Below, piece by piece: positions 46,310-55,017 of a stretch of 64,000 bases of DNA. The notes under the pieces were generated by a model. The model had not been told where the DNA came from, did no database searches, and saw only the letters and a program-made list of their open reading frames with translations. Each line of letters starts with the position of its first letter. The stretch's first letter is position 1. Source of the stretch: Candidatus Borkfalkia faecipullorum (GTDB taxonomy: Bacteria > Bacillota > Clostridia > Christensenellales > Borkfalkiaceae); contig DXFX01000009.1 in NCBI GenBank assembly GCA_019114245.1, positions 1 to 64,000 of the forward strand, given 5' to 3'. The position numbers and the translations under genes were made by a program.

Positions 46310-47209
46310 ATGATTTTATGCGTCGGTGAAATTCTCGTCGATATGATCGGAACAAACAGGGACGGTTCGTTCTTTTACGAGCGCAAAGCGGGCGGCGCGC
46401 CCTTCAACGTCGCGTGCGGCGTAAAGCAGTTCGGCGCGCAGAGCGCGTTTGTCGGATGCGTCGGCGACGACATCATCGGCAACTTTCTGGAAAAGTTTGC
46501 CCGCGCCCGCGATCTGGACGTCCTGCTCCTGAAAAGGGACGAAACCCGCAACACCACGCTCGCCTTTGTCGAACTGGACGAGCAGGGCGAACGCTCTTTC
46601 TGCTTTTTCCGCAAAAACACGGCGGACTATATCCTCCCCGAGGTGGACGAGGAGACCCTCGCCAAATCGGACATCGTGCATATCGGCTCCCTCATGCTCA
46701 GCGAAAAGGAGGGCAGGGAGTACGCAGGGCGCCTCGCGCGCCGCGCGCGGGAAGCGGGCAAGCTGGTCAGCTTCGACGTCAACTTCCGCACGGACATCTT
46801 CCGCGACGAGGCGGAGGCCGTGCGCCTTTATAAAGAACAGATCGCCCTTGCCGACATCGTCAAATTCTCCGAGGACGAGGTGGATATCTTCACGAAAGAA
46901 TACGTACATTCTCTCTCGGATAAGCTCGTGTGCGTGTCTTTGGGGGCGCGCGGCAGCGAATGGCGCTTCGGCGGAAAGAACAACATCGTTCCCGCCATCC
47001 GCGTAAAACCCGTGGACACCACGGGTGCGGGCGACGCTTTTTATGCGGGCATGCTTGCAAAGCTGGACGGCGTTGCGCGAGAACAGTGGACGGATGAGTT
47101 TTTAAACAAGGCGTTTGCCTTTGCCAACGTCTGCGGCGCGCTCAACACGCTCGGGCGCGGCGCCATCGACAATCTTCCCACTCTCGCACAGGTGGAGGAA
47201 AAACTGTAA
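46310..47209 (+). CDS. PfkB-family carbohydrate kinase (fructokinase-like)
   Basis: GEILVDMIG; GGAPFNVACG; VDTTGAGDAFYAG. Confidence 0.93.
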   Translation: MILCVGEILVDMIGTNRDGSFFYERKAGGAPFNVACGVKQFGAQSAFVGCVGDDIIGNFLEKFARARDLDVLLLKRDETRNTTLAFVELDEQGERSFCFFRKNTADYILPEVDEETLAKSDIVHIGSLMLSEKEGREYAGRLARRAREAGKLVSFDVNFRTDIFRDEAEAVRLYKEQIALADIVKFSEDEVDIFTKEYVHSLSDKLVCVSLGARGSEWRFGGKNNIVPAIRVKPVDTTGAGDAFYAGMLAKLDGVAREQWTDEFLNKAFAFANVCGALNTLGRGAIDNLPTLAQVEEKL

Positions 47210-47262
47210 CAAGCGCAGTCAATTTCTTTTCGTCTGAAAGGGAATGCGCGATCGGAAACAGA

Positions 47263-47294
47263 GAGGGCGGCCGTGCGGCCGCCCTCTTTTCTTA
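47263..47294 (+). terminator. Rho-independent terminator
   Basis: gagggcggcc-gtgc-ggccgccctc TTTT. Confidence 0.85.
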
Positions 47295-47469
47295 TTGATT
47301 GCAGCCGCCTCCGCAGGTTTTGCGGGGGCGTTTTTTTTGTAAAAGAGCGCCGCGCGGCTCGTTTGAGAGGGGAAAAACGCTCAGAAGCGACCTTTTTTGA
47401 CAAGGTTATCCGTTATTTTTCGCCCGCAATGTGATAAGATGCGGAAAAAGCCCTTCGGGAGAGGATACA

Positions 47470-49788
47470 ATGCGGTTGCGGTTCAGATACGGATATAAGA
47501 CGGCGCTCGTCTACTTTGCAGTGTTTGCGGGGATGGTTCTGCTCAATTTCACCATGCGTTCCTTTGAACCTTTTTCCCTGCCCCTGTTTGCGGCGGCGCT
47601 CACGTGCGGATTTCATCCGCTGGCGCTGGCGGGAATGTACATATTGGCGGGCGGCCTGTCGCTGTTGGCGGGGTTCAATGCGTTTATCGTCTTTCTGATG
47701 CAGGGGATCTTTCTGGGCGCCGTCTTTTTTGTGTACGAGCGCACGGGCAGGTCCATGCGCGCGGAATTCGGGCTGTGGTGCGCTCTGGCGCTTCTGCCCT
47801 TTTTGTGGCGGTTCGGGGGGTACGTATATGCCGATTACGTGCAAAGCGCCCTCGTTTCGGCGGCCATTTTCCTGCTGTGCCTGCTCTTTTTGGGGGCGGG
47901 GCGCAGTTTGCTGCTGCACGCGGGCAGGCGCCGCCTGTCCCCGGAAGAACTCATCTTTCTGGCGGCAAGCGTCGCCGCGGTCGGGGTGGGGTTGTACAAC
48001 TGTCTGGGGGAAAATGTCTATCAGTCTGTCGCCCTTTTCCTCATTTTGCTCTCCTGCGCACTGCTGCGCAGCGCGTCCGCCGTGTTCTGCGCGCTGGTGC
48101 TGGGCATCGCGCCCTCCGTCTGCAGGAGCGTTTCGTCCATGTCGCCCGATCTGTACCCCGTCGCGGCCTTTTCCCTTTGTGCGGCGGCGGCCCTCTTGCT
48201 GCTGCGCGCGGGCAAGCTCCCCTGCGCGCTGGGCGCCTTTTTTGCGGACGTCTTGCTGCGCACTCTCTCCTGCCTCGCGGATACGGGCATGGAAGGGCTT
48301 ACGCGGATGCAGTTTTACCTCACCTTGCTCGTGCCGCTCGTTCCCTGTCTGCTGTTTGTCTTTCTGCCCGAAACTCTGCTCCGCCGCGGTGCGCGGACGA
48401 TCCGCCTGTACGGCGAGCGCCGCCTCACCCGCACCAGCATCGACAGGAACCGCGCGGAAGTGGGGGAACGGTTGTTTGAAATGTCTGCGGCCTTTCGGGA
48501 GATCGAAAACGCCTTTTACTCGTTTGCCGCCGAGCAGACGTTTGCGGGGGCGCCCGCTCTGTTGGCGGAACAGGTGCGCGCGGAGGCGTGCGCAAACTGC
48601 GAAAAGCTCTCTTCCTGCGATCAGAAAACGGACGGCGGACTTTTGCGGCTGACGGAAGTGGGCTGCGAGAAGGGGAAAGTGAGCCTGATCGACCTGCCGG
48701 GGGCGCTTTCTGCGGAATGTCCCAATCCCGCGGGGCTGCTGTTTTCCCTCAATCGGGTGCTTGCGGAATACCGTCGGGAGGCGCTGGAAGCGGAAAATGC
48801 CGCCGCCGCGCGGGAACTGTTTGCCAAACAGGCGCGCGCGGTGGCGGACCTTTTAAAAGATCTCGCCGTGCGGCAAAGTGTCCCCACGGGCGCCAACGTG
48901 CAGGCGGAGCAGGAGATCCAGGCCGCGCTGGGGAGTGCGGGCATCCCCTGCGACGAAGTGTTTGTTTTGGGGGAAATGCCCGAAATTTACCTTACCGTAT
49001 GCGGAAATTATGCGCAAAGGCGCATTTGCGCCGCCCTTTCCCGCGCCATGGGAAAGGAGTATACTCTCTCCGCGCGGCGCAACGTGTGTGCGGACAAATA
49101 CGTCTACGTCCTGCGCCCCACGCCCGTGTACGATGCGGCGTTCGGCGTGGCCTCCGCCACTAAGGAAGGGGAAAGCGCCTGCGGCGATACCACTTCCGTG
49201 CTGCGCATCGACGAGCGCAATTTTCTCTGCGCCCTTGCGGACGGCATGGGCAGCGGCGGGGAGGCGCGCTCCCTTTCGGACGCCGCGCTCAATCTGGTGG
49301 AAAGCCTCTTCCGCGCGGGTATGGCGGGGGAAACCGTCCTGCTCACCGTCAACAGGCTCCTGTCTTTCCGCAAAGGGGAGGGGTTTGCCTGCCTGGACGT
49401 CGCCACGGTCAATCTGGATACTGGCAGGGCGGACATCGTAAAGGCGGGTTCGCCGCTCGCCTTTCTCATCACCCGTTCCAAAGTGGAAACGCTGGAAAGC
49501 GATTCCCTCCCGCTGGGCATTCTCGAAGGGGTGCATCCCACCACCCTCACGCGCACGCTGTCGGACGGGGACGTGCTGGTTTTTCTCAGCGACGGGATCT
49601 CTTCGGCATTCGGTTCGGGGACGGACGTCGCACAGTTTTTGAGTCAGAAGATCGCCGCCAACCCGCAGGCGCTGGCAGATTCCCTGCTTGCCGAGGCGCT
49701 CGCGCGCAGCGGCAGGGCGCAGGACGACATGACTGTGCTTGCCGTGCGCCTCTTCTCGCGCACGCCCACGACGGTGGAGGGGAGCTGA
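47470..49788 (+). CDS. spoIIE: Stage II sporulation protein E (membrane PP2C phosphatase)
   Basis: Multi-TM N-terminus; C-terminal ALADGMGSGGEARSLSDAALNLVESLFRAG...KAGSPLAFLITR...VFLSDGISSAFG. Confidence 0.9.
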   Translation: MRLRFRYGYKTALVYFAVFAGMVLLNFTMRSFEPFSLPLFAAALTCGFHPLALAGMYILAGGLSLLAGFNAFIVFLMQGIFLGAVFFVYERTGRSMRAEFGLWCALALLPFLWRFGGYVYADYVQSALVSAAIFLLCLLFLGAGRSLLLHAGRRRLSPEELIFLAASVAAVGVGLYNCLGENVYQSVALFLILLSCALLRSASAVFCALVLGIAPSVCRSVSSMSPDLYPVAAFSLCAAAALLLLRAGKLPCALGAFFADVLLRTLSCLADTGMEGLTRMQFYLTLLVPLVPCLLFVFLPETLLRRGARTIRLYGERRLTRTSIDRNRAEVGERLFEMSAAFREIENAFYSFAAEQTFAGAPALLAEQVRAEACANCEKLSSCDQKTDGGLLRLTEVGCEKGKVSLIDLPGALSAECPNPAGLLFSLNRVLAEYRREALEAENAAAARELFAKQARAVADLLKDLAVRQSVPTGANVQAEQEIQAALGSAGIPCDEVFVLGEMPEIYLTVCGNYAQRRICAALSRAMGKEYTLSARRNVCADKYVYVLRPTPVYDAAFGVASATKEGESACGDTTSVLRIDERNFLCALADGMGSGGEARSLSDAALNLVESLFRAGMAGETVLLTVNRLLSFRKGEGFACLDVATVNLDTGRADIVKAGSPLAFLITRSKVETLESDSLPLGILEGVHPTTLTRTLSDGDVLVFLSDGISSAFGSGTDVAQFLSQKIAANPQALADSLLAEALARSGRAQDDMTVLAVRLFSRTPTTVEGS

Positions 49789-49850
49789 AAAAATTCTCCC
49801 GCAGGCGGGCGCCGCATTGAAAAAATCCCTGTTGAGGGAGGGACAAACCA

Positions 49851-50570
49851 ATGACGACACAATTTTTGGGGGCGGTCCTCTTGCCCTATCTGGCGATCGC
49901 CGCGGCGGCGCTGTTGCTGGGCAAATACGGCGGCAGGGCGCGCGGGCTGGTTGTGCGCTGGGTGTTTGCGCTGATGCTGTCTGCAGGCATCGCAAAGCAG
50001 ATCGTCGCCGTGCGCACGGGCGTGTGGCATACGATGGTGCCGCTGCATTTTTCTTCCACCTTTTACCTGACGGTGGGCTGTTCGGTGTTTGCAAAAAATT
50101 TTCTGCGCCGTGCGGGGCAAAGTCTCTTGTTTGTCAGCGGGGTTCTGATGACGGTCGTACTCTTTGTCGATCCCGTCGCGGTGCTGGGCGAACCCGCGCT
50201 CGTGTTTACTTCGCACATCCGCGCTCACGGGTATTTCTTTCACATGGCCGCGGCGTTCCAGATGTTTGTGCTCCTGTTTTCGGGGGAATTGTCTTTGGGC
50301 CGGTACGATGCGCATATCTTTGCGCTGTTTGTCGCCGCTTGGTGCGCTCTCGCCATTCCGGGGGCCTTTTATTTTCGCATCAATTTCATGGGGATCCTCG
50401 TCTCTTACATCCCCTTGCTGGAACGGCTCCGCCTCGCCGCAGGCACTCCGCTCTATCTCACAGTCTGTTATTCGCTGCTCGTCTTATCGGTGTACGCATT
50501 TTTGTTTGTCTGCAAAAAGCTGTCACGTATGCCAGTTTTTCGTGCAAAAAGCGCACTCTACGGAAAGTAG
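49851..50570 (+). CDS. YwaF/TMEM164-like integral membrane protein
   Basis: ~6-7 TM helices; MVPLHFSSTFYLTVGC and HGYFFHMAAAFQM motifs. Confidence 0.6.
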   Translation: MTTQFLGAVLLPYLAIAAAALLLGKYGGRARGLVVRWVFALMLSAGIAKQIVAVRTGVWHTMVPLHFSSTFYLTVGCSVFAKNFLRRAGQSLLFVSGVLMTVVLFVDPVAVLGEPALVFTSHIRAHGYFFHMAAAFQMFVLLFSGELSLGRYDAHIFALFVAAWCALAIPGAFYFRINFMGILVSYIPLLERLRLAAGTPLYLTVCYSLLVLSVYAFLFVCKKLSRMPVFRAKSALYGK

Positions 50571-50623
50571 AGCTTCTTTTTTGAAGAGTAGAGGGGCAGA
50601 TTTGAAAAGTAGAACGCTTTTTT

Positions 50624-50655
50624 TCCGCAAGTGCTTGAAAACTTGCGGATTTTTT
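50624..50655 (+). terminator. Rho-independent terminator
   Basis: tccgcaagt-gcttgaaa-acttgcgga TTTTTT. Confidence 0.8.
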
Positions 50656-50795
50656 CATACAATACCATACGGTAAGAAAAGGCAGTCCTTGTGCAAGCGT
50701 TTCACATGCGGAAAGGGCGGTTTTTTGACTGAACAGAAAAAATTCCGCCGCGCGGTGGCATTGCCCCGCGCGGCGGCCGAAAAAAGGAGAACCAT

Positions 50796-51683
50796 ATGCA
50801 GGAGTATGTATTGTGCTGCGGTTCCACCGCAGACCTGACGGCAGAGCGGCTGCGCGAGAGGAACATCGAATACATTCCCTTTCATTTCAGTCTGGACGGC
50901 AAGGAATACACGGACGATCTGGGAAAGAGCATATCTTATCCCGAATTTTACGCCGCCATGGCGCGCGGCGCGATGACGCGTACCTCGCAGACAAACACGG
51001 ACGAGTTTTTGCAGGCGTTTACCCCCTGGCTGGAAGAGGGCAGGGACGTGGTGTACGTTTCCCTTTCTTCGGGAATTTCCGGGACGTACAACGCCGCTCT
51101 CCTCGCGGCGCGCACGTTAAAGGAAAAATTCCCGCAGAGGAATGTGTATATCGTCGATTCACTGGGGGCGTCTTCGGGGTACGGGCTTCTGATGGAGGAG
51201 CTCGCCGACCTGCGCGATAACGGCATGGGCGCGGAGGAACTTGCCCGCCGTGCAGCGCAGATGCGGCTGTTTGTGCATCACTGGTTTTTCTCCACCGACC
51301 TCACGTATTATGTGCGCGGTGGCAGGATCTCGCGCGCCATGGGCTGGTTCGGCACGGTGCTGCGCATCTGTCCGCTCCTGAACATGGATAACCTCGGCAG
51401 GCTGATCCCCCGCCGCAAGGTCCGCACCAAGCCGCGGGTCATCCAGGAGATCGCCCGCACCATGTGCGAGCACGCGCAGGGCGGAACGGCTTATTCGGGC
51501 CGCTGTTATATTTCTCATGCGGATTGTCTGCAGGATGCGCTTGCTGTCAGGGAGCAGGTGGAGGAACGCATTCCCGCACTGCGCGGCAAGGTGCAGATCT
51601 TCGACATAGGCACAACCATCGGGGCGCATACGGGCCCCGGCACCGTCGCCCTCTTCTTTTTGGGGGACGAGCGGAAAGACTGA
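50796..51683 (+). CDS. DegV-family fatty-acid-binding protein
   Basis: STADLTAERLRERNIEYIPFHFSLDGKEYTDD; TSQTNTDEFLQAF; VYVSLSSGISGTYNAALLA; GTTIGAHTGPGTVALFFLG. Confidence 0.93.
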   Translation: MQEYVLCCGSTADLTAERLRERNIEYIPFHFSLDGKEYTDDLGKSISYPEFYAAMARGAMTRTSQTNTDEFLQAFTPWLEEGRDVVYVSLSSGISGTYNAALLAARTLKEKFPQRNVYIVDSLGASSGYGLLMEELADLRDNGMGAEELARRAAQMRLFVHHWFFSTDLTYYVRGGRISRAMGWFGTVLRICPLLNMDNLGRLIPRRKVRTKPRVIQEIARTMCEHAQGGTAYSGRCYISHADCLQDALAVREQVEERIPALRGKVQIFDIGTTIGAHTGPGTVALFFLGDERKD

Positions 51684-51810
51684 AAAATTTTTAAAAAAAG
51701 CCGCCTTTTCTCCCGAATATGGGAGAGGGGCGGCAGATCTCGCAGACAGGGCGCACGGGGGATCGCAAAAGAGAAAAGTCTGCGGGAAATACTTTAAACG
51801 TAAGGCGGAA

Positions 51811-51840
51811 AGTCCGGGTGATCCCCCGGACTTTTTTTTT
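51811..51840 (+). terminator. Rho-independent terminator
   Basis: agtccggg-tgatcc-cccggact T9. Confidence 0.85.
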
Positions 51841-51978
51841 CTTTAAAACGATAAGGGAAAAATCTTTGTAAAAATAAGGGAAAACGAGGGGGCGTTTTCC
51901 GTGAATTAAAGTTTTTTAACGGAAAAATTACTTCTCCTCTTTTTATTTTGTTAATCAAATAAACATTAAAATTAATGA

Positions 51979-52006
51979 TTGACAAAGAAAAAAATACTTT
52001 TATAAT
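51979..52006 (+). promoter_or_regulatory. Sigma-A promoter
   Basis: TTGACA - 16 nt - TATAAT. Confidence 0.65.
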
Positions 52007-52088
52007 GGAAGTACGAAGTGTGATCCGAAAAAAGACAGCTTTAACATTAAGATATACATTAAAGAGGGAAAATGAAAAAATATACATA

Positions 52089-52274
52089 ATGATGGCTTTG
52101 CTCCTGGCGCTTTTGCTGTCGGGATGCGGGGAGAAATCGGCGCCCGTTCCCGTCCCTGCACCGGAGGGAGACTATTTTGTTCAGCTGGCGCAGGAATCCG
52201 TCGATCTTCTGGCGGGGCAGGAAGATGCGTACCGAAAAACGCTTGCAAGTATGCAGGTTTTTATAATAATATGA
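52089..52274 (+). pseudogene. Truncated small lipoprotein, possible gene remnant
   Basis: MMALLLALLLSGCGEK lipobox; MKKYT-stop one frame away just upstream suggests a frameshifted signal peptide. Confidence 0.35.
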
Positions 52275-52283
52275 GGAGGGGTT

Positions 52284-54899
52284 ATGATCAAAACAAGACA
52301 AAAATGGATGTTTGCGGTCCTGCTGATCGTTTGTCTGTCTTTGTGGATCGCCGCGTGCGAAAAGCCGACGGAAACAAAGCCGACATCGCTCAGCATCGCC
52401 AACAAAGAGGCGCTGACGGCGGAATGGCTGCTTGGTGATGCGGACAGAACGGTGGAGGTCTCTATGGAGCCCGATTCGTTCACGGCGGAAAACACGCAGA
52501 TCACGGTCACGTCGGGCAACACCGCCGCGGTGGAAGTGTCGGGCATGACGCTCAAAGCGGTGGGCGCGGGTACCTCCGTCATCACCGTTTCGGCGGGAGA
52601 GCTGAAAGACGAGGTCACCGTCACGGTGAAACCTGTTCTCAGCGGCGTCAGCATCACAAACAAAGAGGCGCTGACGGCGGAATGGCTGTTCGGCGGTGCG
52701 GACAGGACGGTGGAAGTCTCTCTGACTCCCGATTCGTACACAACGGAAAACACACAGATCACGGTCACGTCGGGCAACACCGCCGCGGTCACAGTGTCGG
52801 GCATGACGCTCAGAGCGGTGGGCGCGGGCACCTCCGTCATCACCGTTTCGGCGGGAGAGCTGAAAGACGAGGTCACCGTCACGGTGAAACCTGTTCTCAG
52901 CGGCGTCAGCATCACAAACAAAGAGGCGCTGACGGCGGAATGGGTCGAAGGGGACGCGGACAGGACGGTGGAGGTCTCTCTGACGCCCGATTCCTTTACG
53001 TTGGAAAATACGCAGGTCACCGTCACGTCGGCAAACCCCGAAGTGGTGGAAGTATCGGGCATGACGCTCAAAGCGGCGGGAGCGGGCACTTCCGTCATCA
53101 CCGTTTCGGCGGGAGAGTTTACGGACACGGTGGAGCTGACCGTTCGCCCCGCACTGGAATCCGTTCAGGTGAGCAATAAGGATGCGCTGACGGCGCAGTG
53201 GATCATCGGTTCGCAAGATCGTACGGTGGAAGTTGCGCTTTCGCCGAGTGAATATTACAATACGCAAAACACGCAGATCACCGTGACGTCGGAAAATCCC
53301 GACGCGGTGGAAGTGTCGGGCATGACGCTCAGAGCGGTGGGTGCGGGCACTTCCGTCATCACCGTTTCGGCGGGAGACAAGAACGATACCTTTACGGTCA
53401 GCGTCGAGATCGGAGCTCCGCAGATCACGGTCGCAAAAGAGACGATCGAAGTGCTGCAGGATACGCCCGCATATCTGCTGGAAGGGGTCACGGTCAAGTC
53501 CTGCGACGGAAGCGATCTGAAAAGCTCCCTTTCGGTGGAGCTGTCCGACCCGGACAAAATGACTTACTCGTTTGAAAACCTCACCGTTTCCGAACCGGGC
53601 GCCTACACCGTGACGTTTACCGTTTCGGATCCCCGTGACGCTTCCAAGACGGCGAGCAAGACGGTGGACGTGGACGTTTACAGAAAGATCTTTACCTGGC
53701 AGGACAACACCTGGACGGTCGGCAACGAGATGAGGCCGAATACGGAACAGACGGTTGCCGGCAGCAATACAGGATTTACCATTGCGCAGTTCAATCTCAG
53801 TCCTTCCACGCTCTATTATGCGGAGGCGGTGTACACCGTCGGCGATCCGCACGGCAGCCGCGTGATCGGAATGGGGCATTTTGCGGAGGGCAACACTTCC
53901 CGCTGGCTGGCGATGTGCGTGGACCGCGGAGACAGAAACCATAAAGCCAAGGACTTTGATACGACGGACGGCAAGAGCTGGGATCTGAACGAGTATGATA
54001 CGTACGGCAGGTTCTGCGCTTATTCTTACCAGATCGCCAATTACAGGGGCATCCCTGACAAGGATGCGGGCGTGGTCAAGTACGCGATCGCGCGCAGCGG
54101 CGATTACTTCTATGCGTTTGTCAACGATACATATGTGTGCTGCGTCTCCCTGGAATACTACCGCGATCAGCCCACGCTTCCCGGCATTTTCGGACACGCG
54201 ATGGATACGACGGTGCTTTCCTCGATCGTCTATTTCGGCGGAGAGCAGGCGCAGCAGAAGCTGGATTCCCTGCTGGCAGACGGTTCGCAGATGGGCGCGC
54301 ATGTTCCCGCTGACTGGGCAGCCGCTTCCCTCAACGACAATCTGAAAATCAACCCTATCAGCGAAACGCGCGGTCTGAATTACGATTATACGGATACGAT
54401 GTCCGATTTCAACAACGGAATGGCGGGCCCGTACCTGTATCTGGACGGCGATTTCACCTTCTCGTGGGAATATAAAAACACGGGCATCGGGGACACGGCG
54501 AACAAGCGCCGCATGATCCTGGAAGTCAGAAACTTCCTGTACGGGGCGGAGATCGTGCAGTTCGGCGCCGATCTTGCAAACAACAAATACCTCCTCAACG
54601 TCTCCCAGAAAGAGAGCTGGTGGGAGCAGACGGCGAACTTCCCCGACGAGGAAAAGGGTACGCGTTATACCATTTCGCGCCGCGTGATGGACGGTTATGA
54701 CGAGTACACGATGACGGTGCAGTCTCTGGATGATCCCGATCTTACGTTTACGCGCACCGTTCAGTGGGACGGCAAAAACAGCGCGGGAGGTGTGGCAGAC
54801 GACAAGGTGGGCAGGCCCGTCCTGTTTGTATGGCACAACTACTTCACGTCGGGCGAGTATTCCAACATCACCTGGAGCATCGACGACGCGCAGGCTTAA
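52284..54899 (+). CDS. Lipoprotein with four tandem bacterial Ig-like (Big_2-type) repeats
   Basis: Signal LLIVCLSLWIAACEK; repeated TNKEALTAEW...VEVSGMTLKAVGAGTSVITVSAGEL. Confidence 0.85.
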   Translation: MIKTRQKWMFAVLLIVCLSLWIAACEKPTETKPTSLSIANKEALTAEWLLGDADRTVEVSMEPDSFTAENTQITVTSGNTAAVEVSGMTLKAVGAGTSVITVSAGELKDEVTVTVKPVLSGVSITNKEALTAEWLFGGADRTVEVSLTPDSYTTENTQITVTSGNTAAVTVSGMTLRAVGAGTSVITVSAGELKDEVTVTVKPVLSGVSITNKEALTAEWVEGDADRTVEVSLTPDSFTLENTQVTVTSANPEVVEVSGMTLKAAGAGTSVITVSAGEFTDTVELTVRPALESVQVSNKDALTAQWIIGSQDRTVEVALSPSEYYNTQNTQITVTSENPDAVEVSGMTLRAVGAGTSVITVSAGDKNDTFTVSVEIGAPQITVAKETIEVLQDTPAYLLEGVTVKSCDGSDLKSSLSVELSDPDKMTYSFENLTVSEPGAYTVTFTVSDPRDASKTASKTVDVDVYRKIFTWQDNTWTVGNEMRPNTEQTVAGSNTGFTIAQFNLSPSTLYYAEAVYTVGDPHGSRVIGMGHFAEGNTSRWLAMCVDRGDRNHKAKDFDTTDGKSWDLNEYDTYGRFCAYSYQIANYRGIPDKDAGVVKYAIARSGDYFYAFVNDTYVCCVSLEYYRDQPTLPGIFGHAMDTTVLSSIVYFGGEQAQQKLDSLLADGSQMGAHVPADWAAASLNDNLKINPISETRGLNYDYTDTMSDFNNGMAGPYLYLDGDFTFSWEYKNTGIGDTANKRRMILEVRNFLYGAEIVQFGADLANNKYLLNVSQKESWWEQTANFPDEEKGTRYTISRRVMDGYDEYTMTVQSLDDPDLTFTRTVQWDGKNSAGGVADDKVGRPVLFVWHNYFTSGEYSNITWSIDDAQA
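52392..53400 (+). repeat. Tandem 258-bp (86-codon) coding repeats, four units
   Basis: Unit starts at 52392, 52650, 52908, 53166; units 1-3 nearly identical, e.g. ctgaaagacgaggtcaccgtcacggtgaaacctgttctcagcggcgtcagcatc. Confidence 0.9.
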
Positions 54900-54910
54900 C
54901 AGAAAAAAAG

Positions 54911-54941
54911 CCGCTTTTCCCGCCGCGGGCGGGAAAAGCGG
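54911..54941 (+). terminator. Hairpin, probable terminator or processing site
   Basis: ccgcttttcccgcc-gcg-ggcgggaaaagcgg perfect stem, A-rich 3' flank rather than a T-run. Confidence 0.5.
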
Positions 54942-55017
54942 TGAAAAATACCAGACTGTAAACAGTCCGCCGCACGCGTCGTGCTGTTCAGAAATTTATC
55001 AATAGAAGGAGTTGAAA

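Noticed and set aside
52392-53400. CRISPR-like periodicity
   Set aside because: The 258-bp period is in-frame and encodes Ig-like domains; no short repeats with unique spacers found anywhere in the window.
52059-54836. 925-aa minus-strand ORF opposite the Ig-like lipoprotein
   Set aside because: Antiphase shadow of a GC-rich repetitive gene; Arg/His-rich composition, no RBS, no recognisable domain; the plus strand has signal peptide and Ig repeats.
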